From positions 6,053,001 through 6,117,000 of the forward strand of contig NZ_CP034448.1 in the NCBI RefSeq assembly GCF_003952465.1: a stretch of 64,000 nt of DNA, in the 5' to 3' direction. Under the pieces are notes generated by a model that was not told where the DNA came from, made no database searches, and was given only the letters and a program-made list of their open reading frames with translations. Shown in pieces: positions 26,811 to 35,024 of this stretch. Source of the DNA: Mesorhizobium sp. M1B.F.Ca.ET.045.04.1.1 (lineage in GTDB: Bacteria > Pseudomonadota > Alphaproteobacteria > Rhizobiales > Rhizobiaceae). Both the position numbers and the translations under genes were made by a program. Every line of letters begins with the position of its first letter. Position 1 is the stretch's first letter.

Positions 26811-28073
26811 TCAGCCATCGTAACGTTGGAAGACGAGCGAGGCGTTGGTGCCGCCGAAGCCGAAGGAGTTCGACAGCGCCACATCGATCTGGCGCTGGCG
26901 CGGCTTGTTCGGCACGAGATCGATCGCCGTCTCGCGTTCCGGATTGTCGAGGTTGATGGTGGCGGGGGCGATGTTGTCGCGGATGGCGAGGATCGAGAAG
27001 ATCGCTTCCGCGGCGCCCGCGGCACCGAGCAGATGGCCGATCGACGACTTGGTCGACGACATCGAAATCTTGGAAGCCGCATTGCCGACCAGCCGCTCGA
27101 CGGCGCCGAGCTCGATCGTGTCGGCCATGGTCGAGGTGCCATGCGCGTTGATGTAGTCGACGTCGGCGGCCGAGAGCTTCGCCCGGTTCAGCGCCGCAGT
27201 CATGCAGCGGAACGCGCCGTCGCCGTCCTCGGCCGGAGCGGTGATGTGATAGGCGTCGCCGGTCAGGCCGTAGCCGGTGACCTCGGCATAGATCCTGGCG
27301 CCTCGCGCCTTGGCGTGCTCGAGCTCTTCCAGGACGACGACACCGGCGCCCTCGCCCATGACGAAGCCGTCGCGGTCGCGGTCATAGGGACGTGACGCGA
27401 TCTCAGGCGTGTCGTTGCGTTCGGTGGAGAGCGCACGGCACGCGGCGAACCCTGCCATGGAGAGCCTAGTGACCGGCGCCTCGGCGCCACCGGCTACCAT
27501 GACGTCGGCATCGCCCCAAATGATCAGCCGGGCGGCGTCGCCGATGGCGTGGGCGCCGGTCGAGCAAGCGGTGACGACCGCATGGTTCGGGCCTTTCAGC
27601 CCATGCCGGATGGAAACCTGGCCGGAGACCAGGTTGATGATCTGTCCAGGGATGAAGAAGGGGCTGATGCGGCGCGGACCGCGCTCCTTCAGGATCATCG
27701 CGTTCTCGGCGATGCCGTCGATGCCGCCGATGCCGGAACCGATCAGCACGCCCGTGGCGCACTGATCCTCATGCGTCTCGGGCTTCCAGCCGGAATCGGC
27801 CAGCGCCTCGTCGGCGGCCGCAATGCCGTAGAGGATGAAGTCGCCGATCTTGCGCAGTTCCTTCGGCTCGAGCACGGCCTCGGGATTGAAGGTGCCGTTG
27901 GAGCCGTCACCGCGCGGAACGATGTGGGCGATCTTGCAGGCAAGATCGTCCACCTCGAATTCGGTGACGCGGCGGGCGGCGCTGCGGCCGGAAAGCAATT
28001 CCTTCCAGCTATGCTCGAAGCCCATGCCGAACGGCGAAAGCAGGCCAAGGCCCGTGACGACGACTCGCCTCAT
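26811..28073 (-). CDS. fabF: 3-oxoacyl-ACP synthase II
   Basis: 420 residues with the KAS II triad: Cys170 in VVTACSTGAH, His in NAHGTSTMADT and His in SSIGHLLGAAGA. It elongates fatty acyl-ACP by condensation with malonyl-ACP in the cytoplasm. It lies 34 bases after acpP and likely shares its transcript. Confidence 0.95.
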   Translation of the reverse strand: MRRVVVTGLGLLSPFGMGFEHSWKELLSGRSAARRVTEFEVDDLACKIAHIVPRGDGSNGTFNPEAVLEPKELRKIGDFILYGIAAADEALADSGWKPETHEDQCATGVLIGSGIGGIDGIAENAMILKERGPRRISPFFIPGQIINLVSGQVSIRHGLKGPNHAVVTACSTGAHAIGDAARLIIWGDADVMVAGGAEAPVTRLSMAGFAACRALSTERNDTPEIASRPYDRDRDGFVMGEGAGVVVLEELEHAKARGARIYAEVTGYGLTGDAYHITAPAEDGDGAFRCMTAALNRAKLSAADVDYINAHGTSTMADTIELGAVERLVGNAASKISMSSTKSSIGHLLGAAGAAEAIFSILAIRDNIAPATINLDNPERETAIDLVPNKPRQRQIDVALSNSFGFGGTNASLVFQRYDG

Positions 28074-28107
28074 CGCAGGTCCTCCCCGGTGATTCCCGCG
28101 GAAAGCC

Positions 28108-28344
28108 TCAGGCCGAGGCCTTGTCGATATACTTCACGGCGTCGCCGACGGTGAGGATGGTCTCGGCCGCGTCGTCCGGAATCTCGACGCCGAACTCTTC
28201 TTCGAACGCCATGACGAGTTCGACCGTATCGAGGCTGTCCGCGCCCAGATCGTCGATGAAGCTCGCCTGCTCCGTCACTTTGTCGGCATCGACGCCGAGA
28301 TGCTCGATGACGATCTTCTTGACGCGCTCTGCGGTGTCACTCAT
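28108..28344 (-). CDS. acpP: Acyl carrier protein
   Basis: 78 residues, acidic, with Ser37 in DLGADSLDTVEL as the phosphopantetheine attachment site. It carries acyl chains for FabD, FabF and FabG encoded around it. The preceding 400-bp gap probably gives it its own strong promoter. Confidence 0.96.
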   Translation of the reverse strand: MSDTAERVKKIVIEHLGVDADKVTEQASFIDDLGADSLDTVELVMAFEEEFGVEIPDDAAETILTVGDAVKYIDKASA

Positions 28345-28746
28345 TTGGGGCCTCGTCTTACGTTGTGTTGTCTTCGTTAGCGGGCGGAATGCCGCTAATC
28401 AAGCTGAAAGATGGTCTTGTGGGAAACGCAACGCCACAGGACCGGTTTTTGCCCGAACCGCCGGGTTGCCGGCCGCATTACACGAAAAAGGGCGGGCGTC
28501 CAAGCCGAAATGGCTGTTTTCACAGCCGCTGGACCTTGGTCGGTCAGGTATGCTGAGATTCAGATCAGGCCGAGCTGAAAATGTGGCTTTCGAGAACCGG
28601 AGCGGGCATTCGGGTCCGTGAGCACCGGCCTACGCCGGCCGTAGCCTTAACTACCACGCCACTCTCATGAATGCTTCGGCCGGCGAAGGCCGGAAGCGCA
28701 GAAAGCCACCGTTTGCAGGCCGGCATCACCTGAATATCAACACACC
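28345..28746. other. Intergenic region between fabG and acpP
   Basis: 402 bp with no supported gene. Near the fabG end it has GC hairpins (CCGGCCTACGCCGG at 28632-28645 and a CTTCGGCCGGCGAAGGCCGGAAG segment at about 28675-28697) that may terminate fabG mRNA; the half closest to acpP should hold its promoter. A small RNA cannot be excluded. Confidence 0.5.
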
Positions 28747-29484
28747 CTAGATCATCGCCATGCCGCCGTTGACGTGGATGGTCTGGCCGGTGACGTAAGC
28801 CGCCTCATTGGAAGCGAGATAAGCGACGGCCGAGGCGACCTCGGCGCTGGTGCCCATGCGCCTGGTCGGAATCGCCGCCATGATGGTCTCTTTCTGCTTG
28901 TCGTTGAGCTTGTCGGTCATGGCCGATTCGATGAAGCCCGGGGCGACGCAGTTGACGGTGATGTTGCGGGTAGCGATCTCCTGCGCCAGCGACTTGGAAA
29001 AGCCGATCATGCCGGCCTTGGAGGCGCAGTAATTGGTCTGGCCTGGGTTGCCGGTGACACCTACCACGGAGGTGATGTTGATGATGCGGCCGTGGCGGCG
29101 GCGCATCATCGGATGGGTGAGCTCGCGCGTGAGCCGGAACACGGCGGTGAGGTTCACCTCGAGCACCTGGTCCCAGTCGGCATCCGACATGCGCACGAAC
29201 AGGCCGTCCTTGGTGATGCCGGCGTTGTTGACCAGGATGTCGACGCCTTCGAGGTCGGCCTCGGCCTTCTGGCCGAGCGCCTTGACCGCGTCGCGGTTGG
29301 TCAGGTCCGCCGGGAACAGTTTTACCCGATCGCCGAGATCGCCGGCGAGCGCTTCCAGCTTCTCCACACGCGTGCCGTGCAGGCCGACGATCGCGCCCTG
29401 GCTGTGCAGCACCCTGGCGATCGCCTCGCCGATGCCTCCCGATGCGCCGGTGACGAGCGCCTTCCGGCCGTTCAGTTCGAACAT
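28747..29484 (-). CDS. fabG: 3-oxoacyl-ACP reductase
   Basis: 245 residues, classical SDR: cofactor motif TGASGGIG, NNAG, catalytic Ser in INITSVVG and YCASKAG. NADPH-dependent reduction of 3-oxoacyl-ACP. GAGG seven bases before the ATG overlaps the 3' end of the small upstream ORF, so translation may be coupled to it. Confidence 0.95.
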   Translation of the reverse strand: MFELNGRKALVTGASGGIGEAIARVLHSQGAIVGLHGTRVEKLEALAGDLGDRVKLFPADLTNRDAVKALGQKAEADLEGVDILVNNAGITKDGLFVRMSDADWDQVLEVNLTAVFRLTRELTHPMMRRRHGRIINITSVVGVTGNPGQTNYCASKAGMIGFSKSLAQEIATRNITVNCVAPGFIESAMTDKLNDKQKETIMAAIPTRRMGTSAEVASAVAYLASNEAAYVTGQTIHVNGGMAMI

Positions 29485-29488
29485 TTTT

Positions 29489-29698
29489 TCAACCTCGTTT
29501 TTCCGAATGCGCCGCAGGCGAACGCCGTTCCGTATACGTCAAATCGTCCAAACCATGCCAGAAATCTTCGGTTTTCAGGACCTCTTCTTCGCCAAGCCGG
29601 ATCCGTTCCGCAACCTCGGATGCAAGGCGATAGTCCTCAAACTCGTCGAAATCGCGCAAGCGCTGGGCCTTGCTCCTGCCAGTCTTCGATGTGGACAT
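29489..29698 (-). CDS. Small RelB/CopG-antitoxin-like protein lacking the DNA-binding half
   Basis: 69 residues. KTGRSKAQRLRDFDEFEDY followed by RLASEVAERIRLGEEEV and FWHGLDDL resembles the C-terminal toxin-neutralising half of ribbon-helix-helix antitoxins of the RelB/DUF6290 kind (pattern GRSK...LEDY-LA..-RI..GEE...-GLDD). The N-terminal beta-strand of the ribbon-helix-helix is missing and no toxin gene is adjacent. It sits between fabD (24 bases before) and fabG (4 bases after) on the same strand. It could be a remnant, an orphan interactor or a coupling leader for fabG. Confidence 0.6.
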   Translation of the reverse strand: MSTSKTGRSKAQRLRDFDEFEDYRLASEVAERIRLGEEEVLKTEDFWHGLDDLTYTERRSPAAHSEKRG

Positions 29699-29722
29699 GC
29701 CGCACCTGTCGTTCGAATTTCC

Positions 29723-30676
29723 TCACCCAAGCGCCGCTAGCGCCGCCTCGACCTCGGCCGCTGTGCCTATGGTGCCGGTCGCGATGTCGCGGTTGATGCG
29801 GCGCGCCAGGCCCGACAGCACCTTGCCGGCGCCGACTTCGTAAAGCGTCGCGATGCCGTTCTGGCCGAACCATTCCACCGTCTCGCGCCAGCGCACGCGC
29901 GCGACCACCTGCTCGACCAGGCGGCGGGCGATCTCGTCCGGATCGCTGGTGGGGGTGACGGTGACGTTGGAGACGATAGGAACCACCGGAGCGGCTTTCG
30001 CCACGCCGGCCAGCGCGTCGCGCATGACGTCCGCGGCAGGCATCATCATCGCTGAATGGAAAGGTGCCGAAACCTGCAGCATCAGCGCCCGCTTGGCGCC
30101 CTTTTCGGTGCAAAGCTTCGCCGCCAGCTCGACGGCCGCCCTGGCGCCGGAGATTACCAGCTGGCCGCCGCCATTGTCGTTGGCGATCTGGCAAACCGCT
30201 CCTTTGGCGGAGCCTTGTGCCGCTTCCGCGCAGGCGGCTTCGACATCGGCCTGCTCGAGCCCGATGATGGCGGCCATGGCGCCCTCGCCCGCCGGCACCG
30301 CCGCCTGCATGGCGTTGCCGCGAACGCGCAGCAGCCGCGCGGCATCGGCGACCGAGACGAAGCCCGCCGCAGCAAGGGCTGAATATTCGCCGAGCGAATG
30401 GCCGGCGACGTAAGACACCTTGTCCTTCAGCGAAAAGCCGCGCGATTCCAGCGCCCTCAGCGCGGCCAGCGACACCGCCATCAGCGCCGGCTGGGCGTTG
30501 GCGGTCAGCGTCAGCGTCTCTTCCGGCCCTTCCCAGATCAGTTTCGACAGCTTTTCGCCAAGCGCGGCGTCGACTTCCTCGAAGACGCGGCGCGCCTCGG
30601 GGAAAGCGTCGGCGAGGTCCTTGCCCATGCCGACGGACTGGCTGCCCTGTCCCGGAAAGGTAAATGCGACGGCCAT
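29723..30676 (-). CDS. fabD: Malonyl-CoA:ACP transacylase
   Basis: 317 residues from ATG at 30676, preceded by GGAG. FPGQGSQ near the N-terminus, nucleophile Ser94 in GHSLGEYSAL, and His in VSAPFHSAMM. It loads malonate onto ACP. First gene of the fabD-(small ORF)-fabG run. Confidence 0.95.
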   Translation of the reverse strand: MAVAFTFPGQGSQSVGMGKDLADAFPEARRVFEEVDAALGEKLSKLIWEGPEETLTLTANAQPALMAVSLAALRALESRGFSLKDKVSYVAGHSLGEYSALAAAGFVSVADAARLLRVRGNAMQAAVPAGEGAMAAIIGLEQADVEAACAEAAQGSAKGAVCQIANDNGGGQLVISGARAAVELAAKLCTEKGAKRALMLQVSAPFHSAMMMPAADVMRDALAGVAKAAPVVPIVSNVTVTPTSDPDEIARRLVEQVVARVRWRETVEWFGQNGIATLYEVGAGKVLSGLARRINRDIATGTIGTAAEVEAALAALG

Positions 30677-30934
30677 TTTCAAGGTCTCCAGAGGCTGGTT
30701 TTCCCTGCCTCTGACGCAAGGCGGACAGCCAAGTCAAGCCCGCAGGCCCCCGTTCCGAGCCCATTTCGGCAGGAAAAACCGGTCCGAGTCCCTGTTCCGA
30801 AAGGCTTTTTGGCGATCACACCTGATGAAAACCGCTCACGAATCGTTTGCTGGCTCTTCTTATTTCCGCCACAGGCGCTAGCTTTGCGTGACATTTCGAT
30901 GACAGTGGCGTGACGCGTGTGGAAGACGCGTAGC

Positions 30935-32881
30935 ATGGGCCGGGGAAGCGACGTGGCAAGGATCAGGAAAGGCGCGGCCAAACCCGCGCCGCAATTTTTG
31001 GAAGACGATCCGTCCACCGGCTACCTGCCGGGGCGGCCCTGGCCGACCCTACGCTACGGGCTCTCAACCCTGCTTACCGCCGCGCTTCTGGTGTTCGCCA
31101 TCGAATGGATCGTGCGCGGCGACTTCTTCGGCACGGTGGACTTCTTCCTGCAGCCCTTCAAGCCGGGCTGGACCACGATCATCATCTTCGCGCTGGTGCT
31201 GATCGGGCTGGATGCCATACTCGGCCGCAGCCATCAGAGCCTGATGATCGTGGCGCCAATGACGCTGGCGCTGGCCTTCGTCGGCCACCAGAAATCGCAT
31301 TATCTCGGCGATCCGCTCTATCCGGCGGATTTCCTCTATGCGCGCCAGATCATGGCGCTGATGCCGCTTCTGGTGCGCGAGCGGCCCTGGACGGCCGTGC
31401 TGCTTGCAGCGGCGATCGTCGCCGGCCTGGCGCTGCTCTTCTATGGCTGGCGCCTCTGGCGCCGGCGCGTGCCGATCCTCAGCCGCAAGGGACGGCTGGC
31501 GCGGCTGTCGCTGGCCGTGCCGCTCCTCGCCTTCTTCGTCTCGATCATGGACTATGCCACCTTCTCGTGGACGCGCGACAGGCTGCAGATCATCCCGATC
31601 ATGTGGGACCAGAAGGAGAACTACGCTTCCAACGGCTTCGCGCTCGCCTTCGCGCTCAACGTGCCGATGGCGCATGTCTCTGCGCCGCCCGGCTATTCCG
31701 AAAAGACGATGGACGCGATCGCGCGTCCCGGGGTTGCAGCCTCGGTGCCCGATCAGAAGCCCGACATAGTCGTGGTGATGAGCGAATCCTTCTGGGATCC
31801 GATGGAGCTTCCCGGCGTCAGCATCAAGCCCGACCCGATCCCGACGGTGCGCGCGCTGCGCTCGGGCTCGATGTTCTCGCCGGAATTCGGCGGCATGACC
31901 GCCAATATCGAGTTCGAAGCGCTGACCGGCTTCTCCAACGCCTTCCTGCCGGCGGGCTCGATCCCCTACCAGCAATATGTGCGCACGCCGACCCCGTCGC
32001 TGGCGACCTTCCTGAAGAGCGAAGGTTATAGGGCGCGCGCCATCCATCCGGGCACCAACTGGTTCTGGAACCGCGGCGCCGTCTATGCCGATTTCGGCTT
32101 CAACGACTTCCGCTCGGAAGAGACGCTGCCGCCGATGGAAAAGCGCGGACCGCTGGCCTCCGACGCGGCGATGACCGACGAGATCATCCGCGAGGCCGAT
32201 GCCAGCGAGCAGCCGGTGTTCCTGTTCGCGGTCAGCCTGCAGAACCACGGCCCCTATGAGCCCTACCGCTATTACAATCCGACCCATAAGGTCGAGGCGC
32301 CGATCAGCACCTGGGCGCGGGAATCGCTGCTCTCTTACGCCGAAGGCTCGGCCGATGCCGATCGCAGCCTGCAACGCCTGATCGACTGGGCAAAGAAGCG
32401 CGAGCGGCCGACCATCATCGCCTTCTTCGGCGACCATCTGCCGCCGCTCGGCCCCGTCTATGTCGAGACCGGCTTCCTCAAGGACAATGTCGCGCCGCGC
32501 AGGGAGCCGACCCCCGAAGCCGCGCTCGATCACCACGACACGCCGCTGATCATCTGGTCGAACCGCTCCGGTCCGGTGGAAAACCTGGGCCCGGTGAGCC
32601 CGGCCTTCCTGCCCTACCATATCCTCACAACCGCTGGCATCACGCATCCCTACTATACCGGCTTCCTCGGCGCGCTACGCGAACGCTATCGGGTGGTCGA
32701 CCGCAACCTTCTGCTGTCGCCCTCCGGCGAGGCGACGCCCGACTGGGCGAGGCAGAAGAAGATCGATCCGGCGATCAACGATTTCCGGCTGATCCAGTAC
32801 GACATGATGTTCGGCAAGCGCCACACCGCGCCTGACTTCTTCCCCGAGACGATGGCCCCGCTCGTCGCCCATACGAGCTGA
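30935..32881 (+). CDS. LTA synthase family sulfatase-fold phosphoglycerol transferase
   Basis: 648 residues from ATG at 30935 (GTG at 30917 or 30953 are alternatives). Several transmembrane helices fill the first ~210 residues; the periplasmic catalytic domain has the nucleophile Thr in GGMTANIEFE, metal ligands around VMSESFWDP and the FFGDHLPP motif. In Gram-negative rhizobia such enzymes transfer phosphoglycerol from phosphatidylglycerol to periplasmic glucans; cyclic beta-glucan is a plausible acceptor but is inferred. It is divergent from fabD. Confidence 0.85.
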   Translation: MGRGSDVARIRKGAAKPAPQFLEDDPSTGYLPGRPWPTLRYGLSTLLTAALLVFAIEWIVRGDFFGTVDFFLQPFKPGWTTIIIFALVLIGLDAILGRSHQSLMIVAPMTLALAFVGHQKSHYLGDPLYPADFLYARQIMALMPLLVRERPWTAVLLAAAIVAGLALLFYGWRLWRRRVPILSRKGRLARLSLAVPLLAFFVSIMDYATFSWTRDRLQIIPIMWDQKENYASNGFALAFALNVPMAHVSAPPGYSEKTMDAIARPGVAASVPDQKPDIVVVMSESFWDPMELPGVSIKPDPIPTVRALRSGSMFSPEFGGMTANIEFEALTGFSNAFLPAGSIPYQQYVRTPTPSLATFLKSEGYRARAIHPGTNWFWNRGAVYADFGFNDFRSEETLPPMEKRGPLASDAAMTDEIIREADASEQPVFLFAVSLQNHGPYEPYRYYNPTHKVEAPISTWARESLLSYAEGSADADRSLQRLIDWAKKRERPTIIAFFGDHLPPLGPVYVETGFLKDNVAPRREPTPEAALDHHDTPLIIWSNRSGPVENLGPVSPAFLPYHILTTAGITHPYYTGFLGALRERYRVVDRNLLLSPSGEATPDWARQKKIDPAINDFRLIQYDMMFGKRHTAPDFFPETMAPLVAHTS

Positions 32882-33205
32882 GCCGGTCACCAAACGGCGA
32901 GCGCCGGAGATTTCCGGCTGCGGCATCGTGGAATCGTCGATCCTGACTGTCGCGCCTTGCCTTCCTGGGGAATTGCTGTATAGACGCCCGCAATCTGCCG
33001 GTCCTTGCTGGGGGCTGAACGGAGGGCCGTGGCTTTTCGAAAGCCACGTCATGAAGCCAGATGCGCTTTTGGCCTCCCGTGTCTCCGCTCTCGACCGTCT
33101 CGCGATGCTCCTTTCTTCCCCGCTCCTTCGCGACCGGGTCAGACAAGTTGCAGAGGCTTAGCCGCGAGGGCCGGTGAGAGAAACGAAGAAAGGCAGTAAA
33201 ACATA
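32882..33205. other. Intergenic region upstream of rpsF
   Basis: 324 bp without a gene. A small hairpin (GCCGGA/TCCGGC, 32903-32918) just after the preceding stop may end that transcript. The rest must carry the promoter and leader of the S6 operon; the GC-rich leader near 33155-33180 could hold an S6:S18 autoregulatory site, but I cannot fold it convincingly by eye. Confidence 0.4.
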
Positions 33206-33691
33206 ATGGCTCTTTACGAACATGTGTTTCTTGCCCGGCAGGACCTGTCGCAGCAGCAGGTCGATGCGCTTGTCGAACAGTACAAGGGCGTCATCACCGC
33301 CAATGGCGGGTCGGTCGGCCGGATCGAGAACTGGGGACTGAAGTCCCTCACCTACCGGGTCAAGAAGAACCGGAAGGCTTACTACACGCTGATGGACATC
33401 ACCTGCCCGCCGGCCGCGCTCAACGAAATGGAGCGCCAGATGGGCCTGTCGGAAGACGTGCTGCGTTTCCTCACCGTCAAGGTCGAGGCGCATGAGGAAG
33501 GCGCTTCCGCGATGATGCAGAAGCGCGAAGAGCGCTCCGAGCGCGGTGGCTTCGGCGACCGCGACCGTGGCCCGCGTTCGTTCGGCGACCGCGACCGCGG
33601 CGACCGCGGCCCGCGTTCGTTCGGCGACCGTGACGGCGGCGACCGTGGTCCGCGCCGTCCGCGCGAAAACGTTGAAGGGGGTGCAGAATAA
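33206..33691 (+). CDS. rpsF: 30S ribosomal protein S6
   Basis: 161 residues; the first ~95 are canonical S6 (YEHVFLARQDLSQQQVD, WGLKSLTYRVKKNRKAYY). The remaining ~60 residues are a charged tail built from repeats of SFGDRDRGDRGPR type. S6 binds S18 on the small-subunit platform. Its TAA overlaps the rpsR ATG by one base. Confidence 0.96.
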   Translation: MALYEHVFLARQDLSQQQVDALVEQYKGVITANGGSVGRIENWGLKSLTYRVKKNRKAYYTLMDITCPPAALNEMERQMGLSEDVLRFLTVKVEAHEEGASAMMQKREERSERGGFGDRDRGPRSFGDRDRGDRGPRSFGDRDGGDRGPRRPRENVEGGAE

Positions 33692-33939
33692 TGGTCGACA
33701 TCAACCAGATCCCGACCCGGCGCCCGTTCCATCGCCGCCGCAAGACCTGCCCGTTCTCCGGCGCCAATGCCCCGAAGATCGATTACAAGGACGTGCGTCT
33801 GCTGCAGCGCTACATTTCCGAGCGCGGCAAGATCGTGCCGTCGCGCATCACCGCCGTCAGCCAGAAGAAGCAGCGCGAGCTCGCCAAGGCGATCAAGCGC
33901 GCCCGCTTCCTCGGCCTGCTGCCCTACGTGGTCCGCTAA
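33691..33939 (+). CDS. rpsR: 30S ribosomal protein S18
   Basis: 82 residues with the S18 core (KIDYKDVRLLQRYISERGKI, GLLPYVVR). It pairs with S6. One-base overlap with rpsF implies coupled translation. Confidence 0.96.
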   Translation: MVDINQIPTRRPFHRRRKTCPFSGANAPKIDYKDVRLLQRYISERGKIVPSRITAVSQKKQRELAKAIKRARFLGLLPYVVR

Positions 33940-33954
33940 GCTGAAAATACTGAT

Positions 33955-33974
33955 GCGGGCGGCTTGCCGCCCGC
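33955..33974 (+). terminator. Hairpin between rpsR and rplI
   Basis: Perfect GCGGGCGGC / GCCGCCCGC inverted repeat with a 2-base centre, 15 bases after the rpsR stop. Without a U-tract it is more likely an attenuator or processing site inside the ribosomal operon than a full stop. Confidence 0.5.
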
Positions 33975-34154
33975 TTCGACCCCACGGCGACGGGCGCCGC
34001 AAAGGGTAGGTTCAAATCCCGAGTTGAGGCCATAAACCTCTAACTGCCAGACAGGCAGGACAGCGACACCGGCGGCAACGCCCCTTTTGCTTCCTGACCT
34101 GTTCCAAAGAATCCGACGTCATCCCGGATGGCGCCAAACCGAAGGAACGAAACC

Positions 34155-34739
34155 ATGGAAGTCATTCTTCTCGAGCGCATTTCCCGCCTCGGCCAGATGG
34201 GCGACACCGTCAAGGTGAGGGACGGGTTCGCCCGCAACTTCCTGCTGCCGCAGGGCAAGGCGCTGCGCGCCAACGAAGCCAACAAGAAGAAGTTCGAGGG
34301 CCAGCGCGCCCAGCTCGAAGCCCGCAACCTCGAGCGCAAGTCGGAGGCCAGCCAGGTCGCCGAGAAGCTCGACGGCAAGAGCTTCATCGTCGTGCGTTCA
34401 GCCGGCGAGACCGGCCAGCTCTACGGCTCGGTGTCGACCCGCGACATCGCCGAGCTTTTGACCGCCGAAGGCTTCAGCGTCAACCGCAACCAGATCGAGC
34501 TCAACCAGCCGATCAAGACCATCGGCCTCTCCAATGTGGCGATCGCGCTGCATCCGGAAGTCGAGGTCACCGTCACGCTCAACGTCGCCCGCTCGGCCGA
34601 AGAGGCGGAGCGCCAGGCCAAGGGCGAGATGCTGACGACGGCCGAAGCCATCTATGGCGAGGACATCAACGACAACGCCCGGCCGGAGAACTTCTTCGAC
34701 CCGAACGCCGAATTCGAAGGCGGCGAAGACAACGCCTGA
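34155..34739 (+). CDS. rplI: 50S ribosomal protein L9
   Basis: 194 residues from ATG at 34155 (MEVILLERISRLGQMGDTVKV is the canonical start, with AAGGAACGAAACC upstream). N-terminal rRNA-binding domain, long connecting helix (about 41-75) and C-terminal domain; an acidic tail ends the protein. The gap of 215 bp to rpsR is described in the findings. Confidence 0.96.
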   Translation: MEVILLERISRLGQMGDTVKVRDGFARNFLLPQGKALRANEANKKKFEGQRAQLEARNLERKSEASQVAEKLDGKSFIVVRSAGETGQLYGSVSTRDIAELLTAEGFSVNRNQIELNQPIKTIGLSNVAIALHPEVEVTVTLNVARSAEEAERQAKGEMLTTAEAIYGEDINDNARPENFFDPNAEFEGGEDNA

Positions 34740-34772
34740 TCGACAAGATCTGATCTACGGGCTGATCGACGG

Positions 34773-34848
34773 GCCGGAGCACTGCTCCGGCTCACAGGCC
34801 TTCCAGAATTTCTGGACTAATGCCCGGGCAAACGACCCGGGCATTTTT
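34773..34848 (+). terminator. Intrinsic terminator of the S6-S18-L9 operon
   Basis: Two hairpins. The first is GCCGGAGC/GCTCCGGC (34773-34791). The second is AATGCCCGGG/CCCGGGCATT (34819-34845) followed at once by a run of five T, a classic Rho-independent terminator, about 80 bases after the rplI stop. Confidence 0.88.
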
Positions 34849-35024
34849 ATGCCAAATGGAACTTTTCGAACCCCTATATCTTGAGGCAGACTACAGCGTC
34901 GCGCGTCCTTTGGACGCAGAATGACGCCGTAGTGCCTGTGGCTTTCGCGCAGGACTCTCCCGAAACCGGTGCCGTTTTCGGGCCATGCGCGGAAGTCAGC
35001 CTGATGCTTGAGGGACATTTGGTC

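Noticed and set aside
31064..32647. Long minus-strand frame opposite the LTA-synthase-like gene
   Set aside because: Same reason: complementary-strand artefact of GC-rich codons.
34003..34030. tRNA T-loop-like GGTTCAAATCCC between rpsR and rplI
   Set aside because: The flanking bases do not pair as a T-stem and no acceptor, D or anticodon arm can be drawn; at most a tRNA-like remnant.
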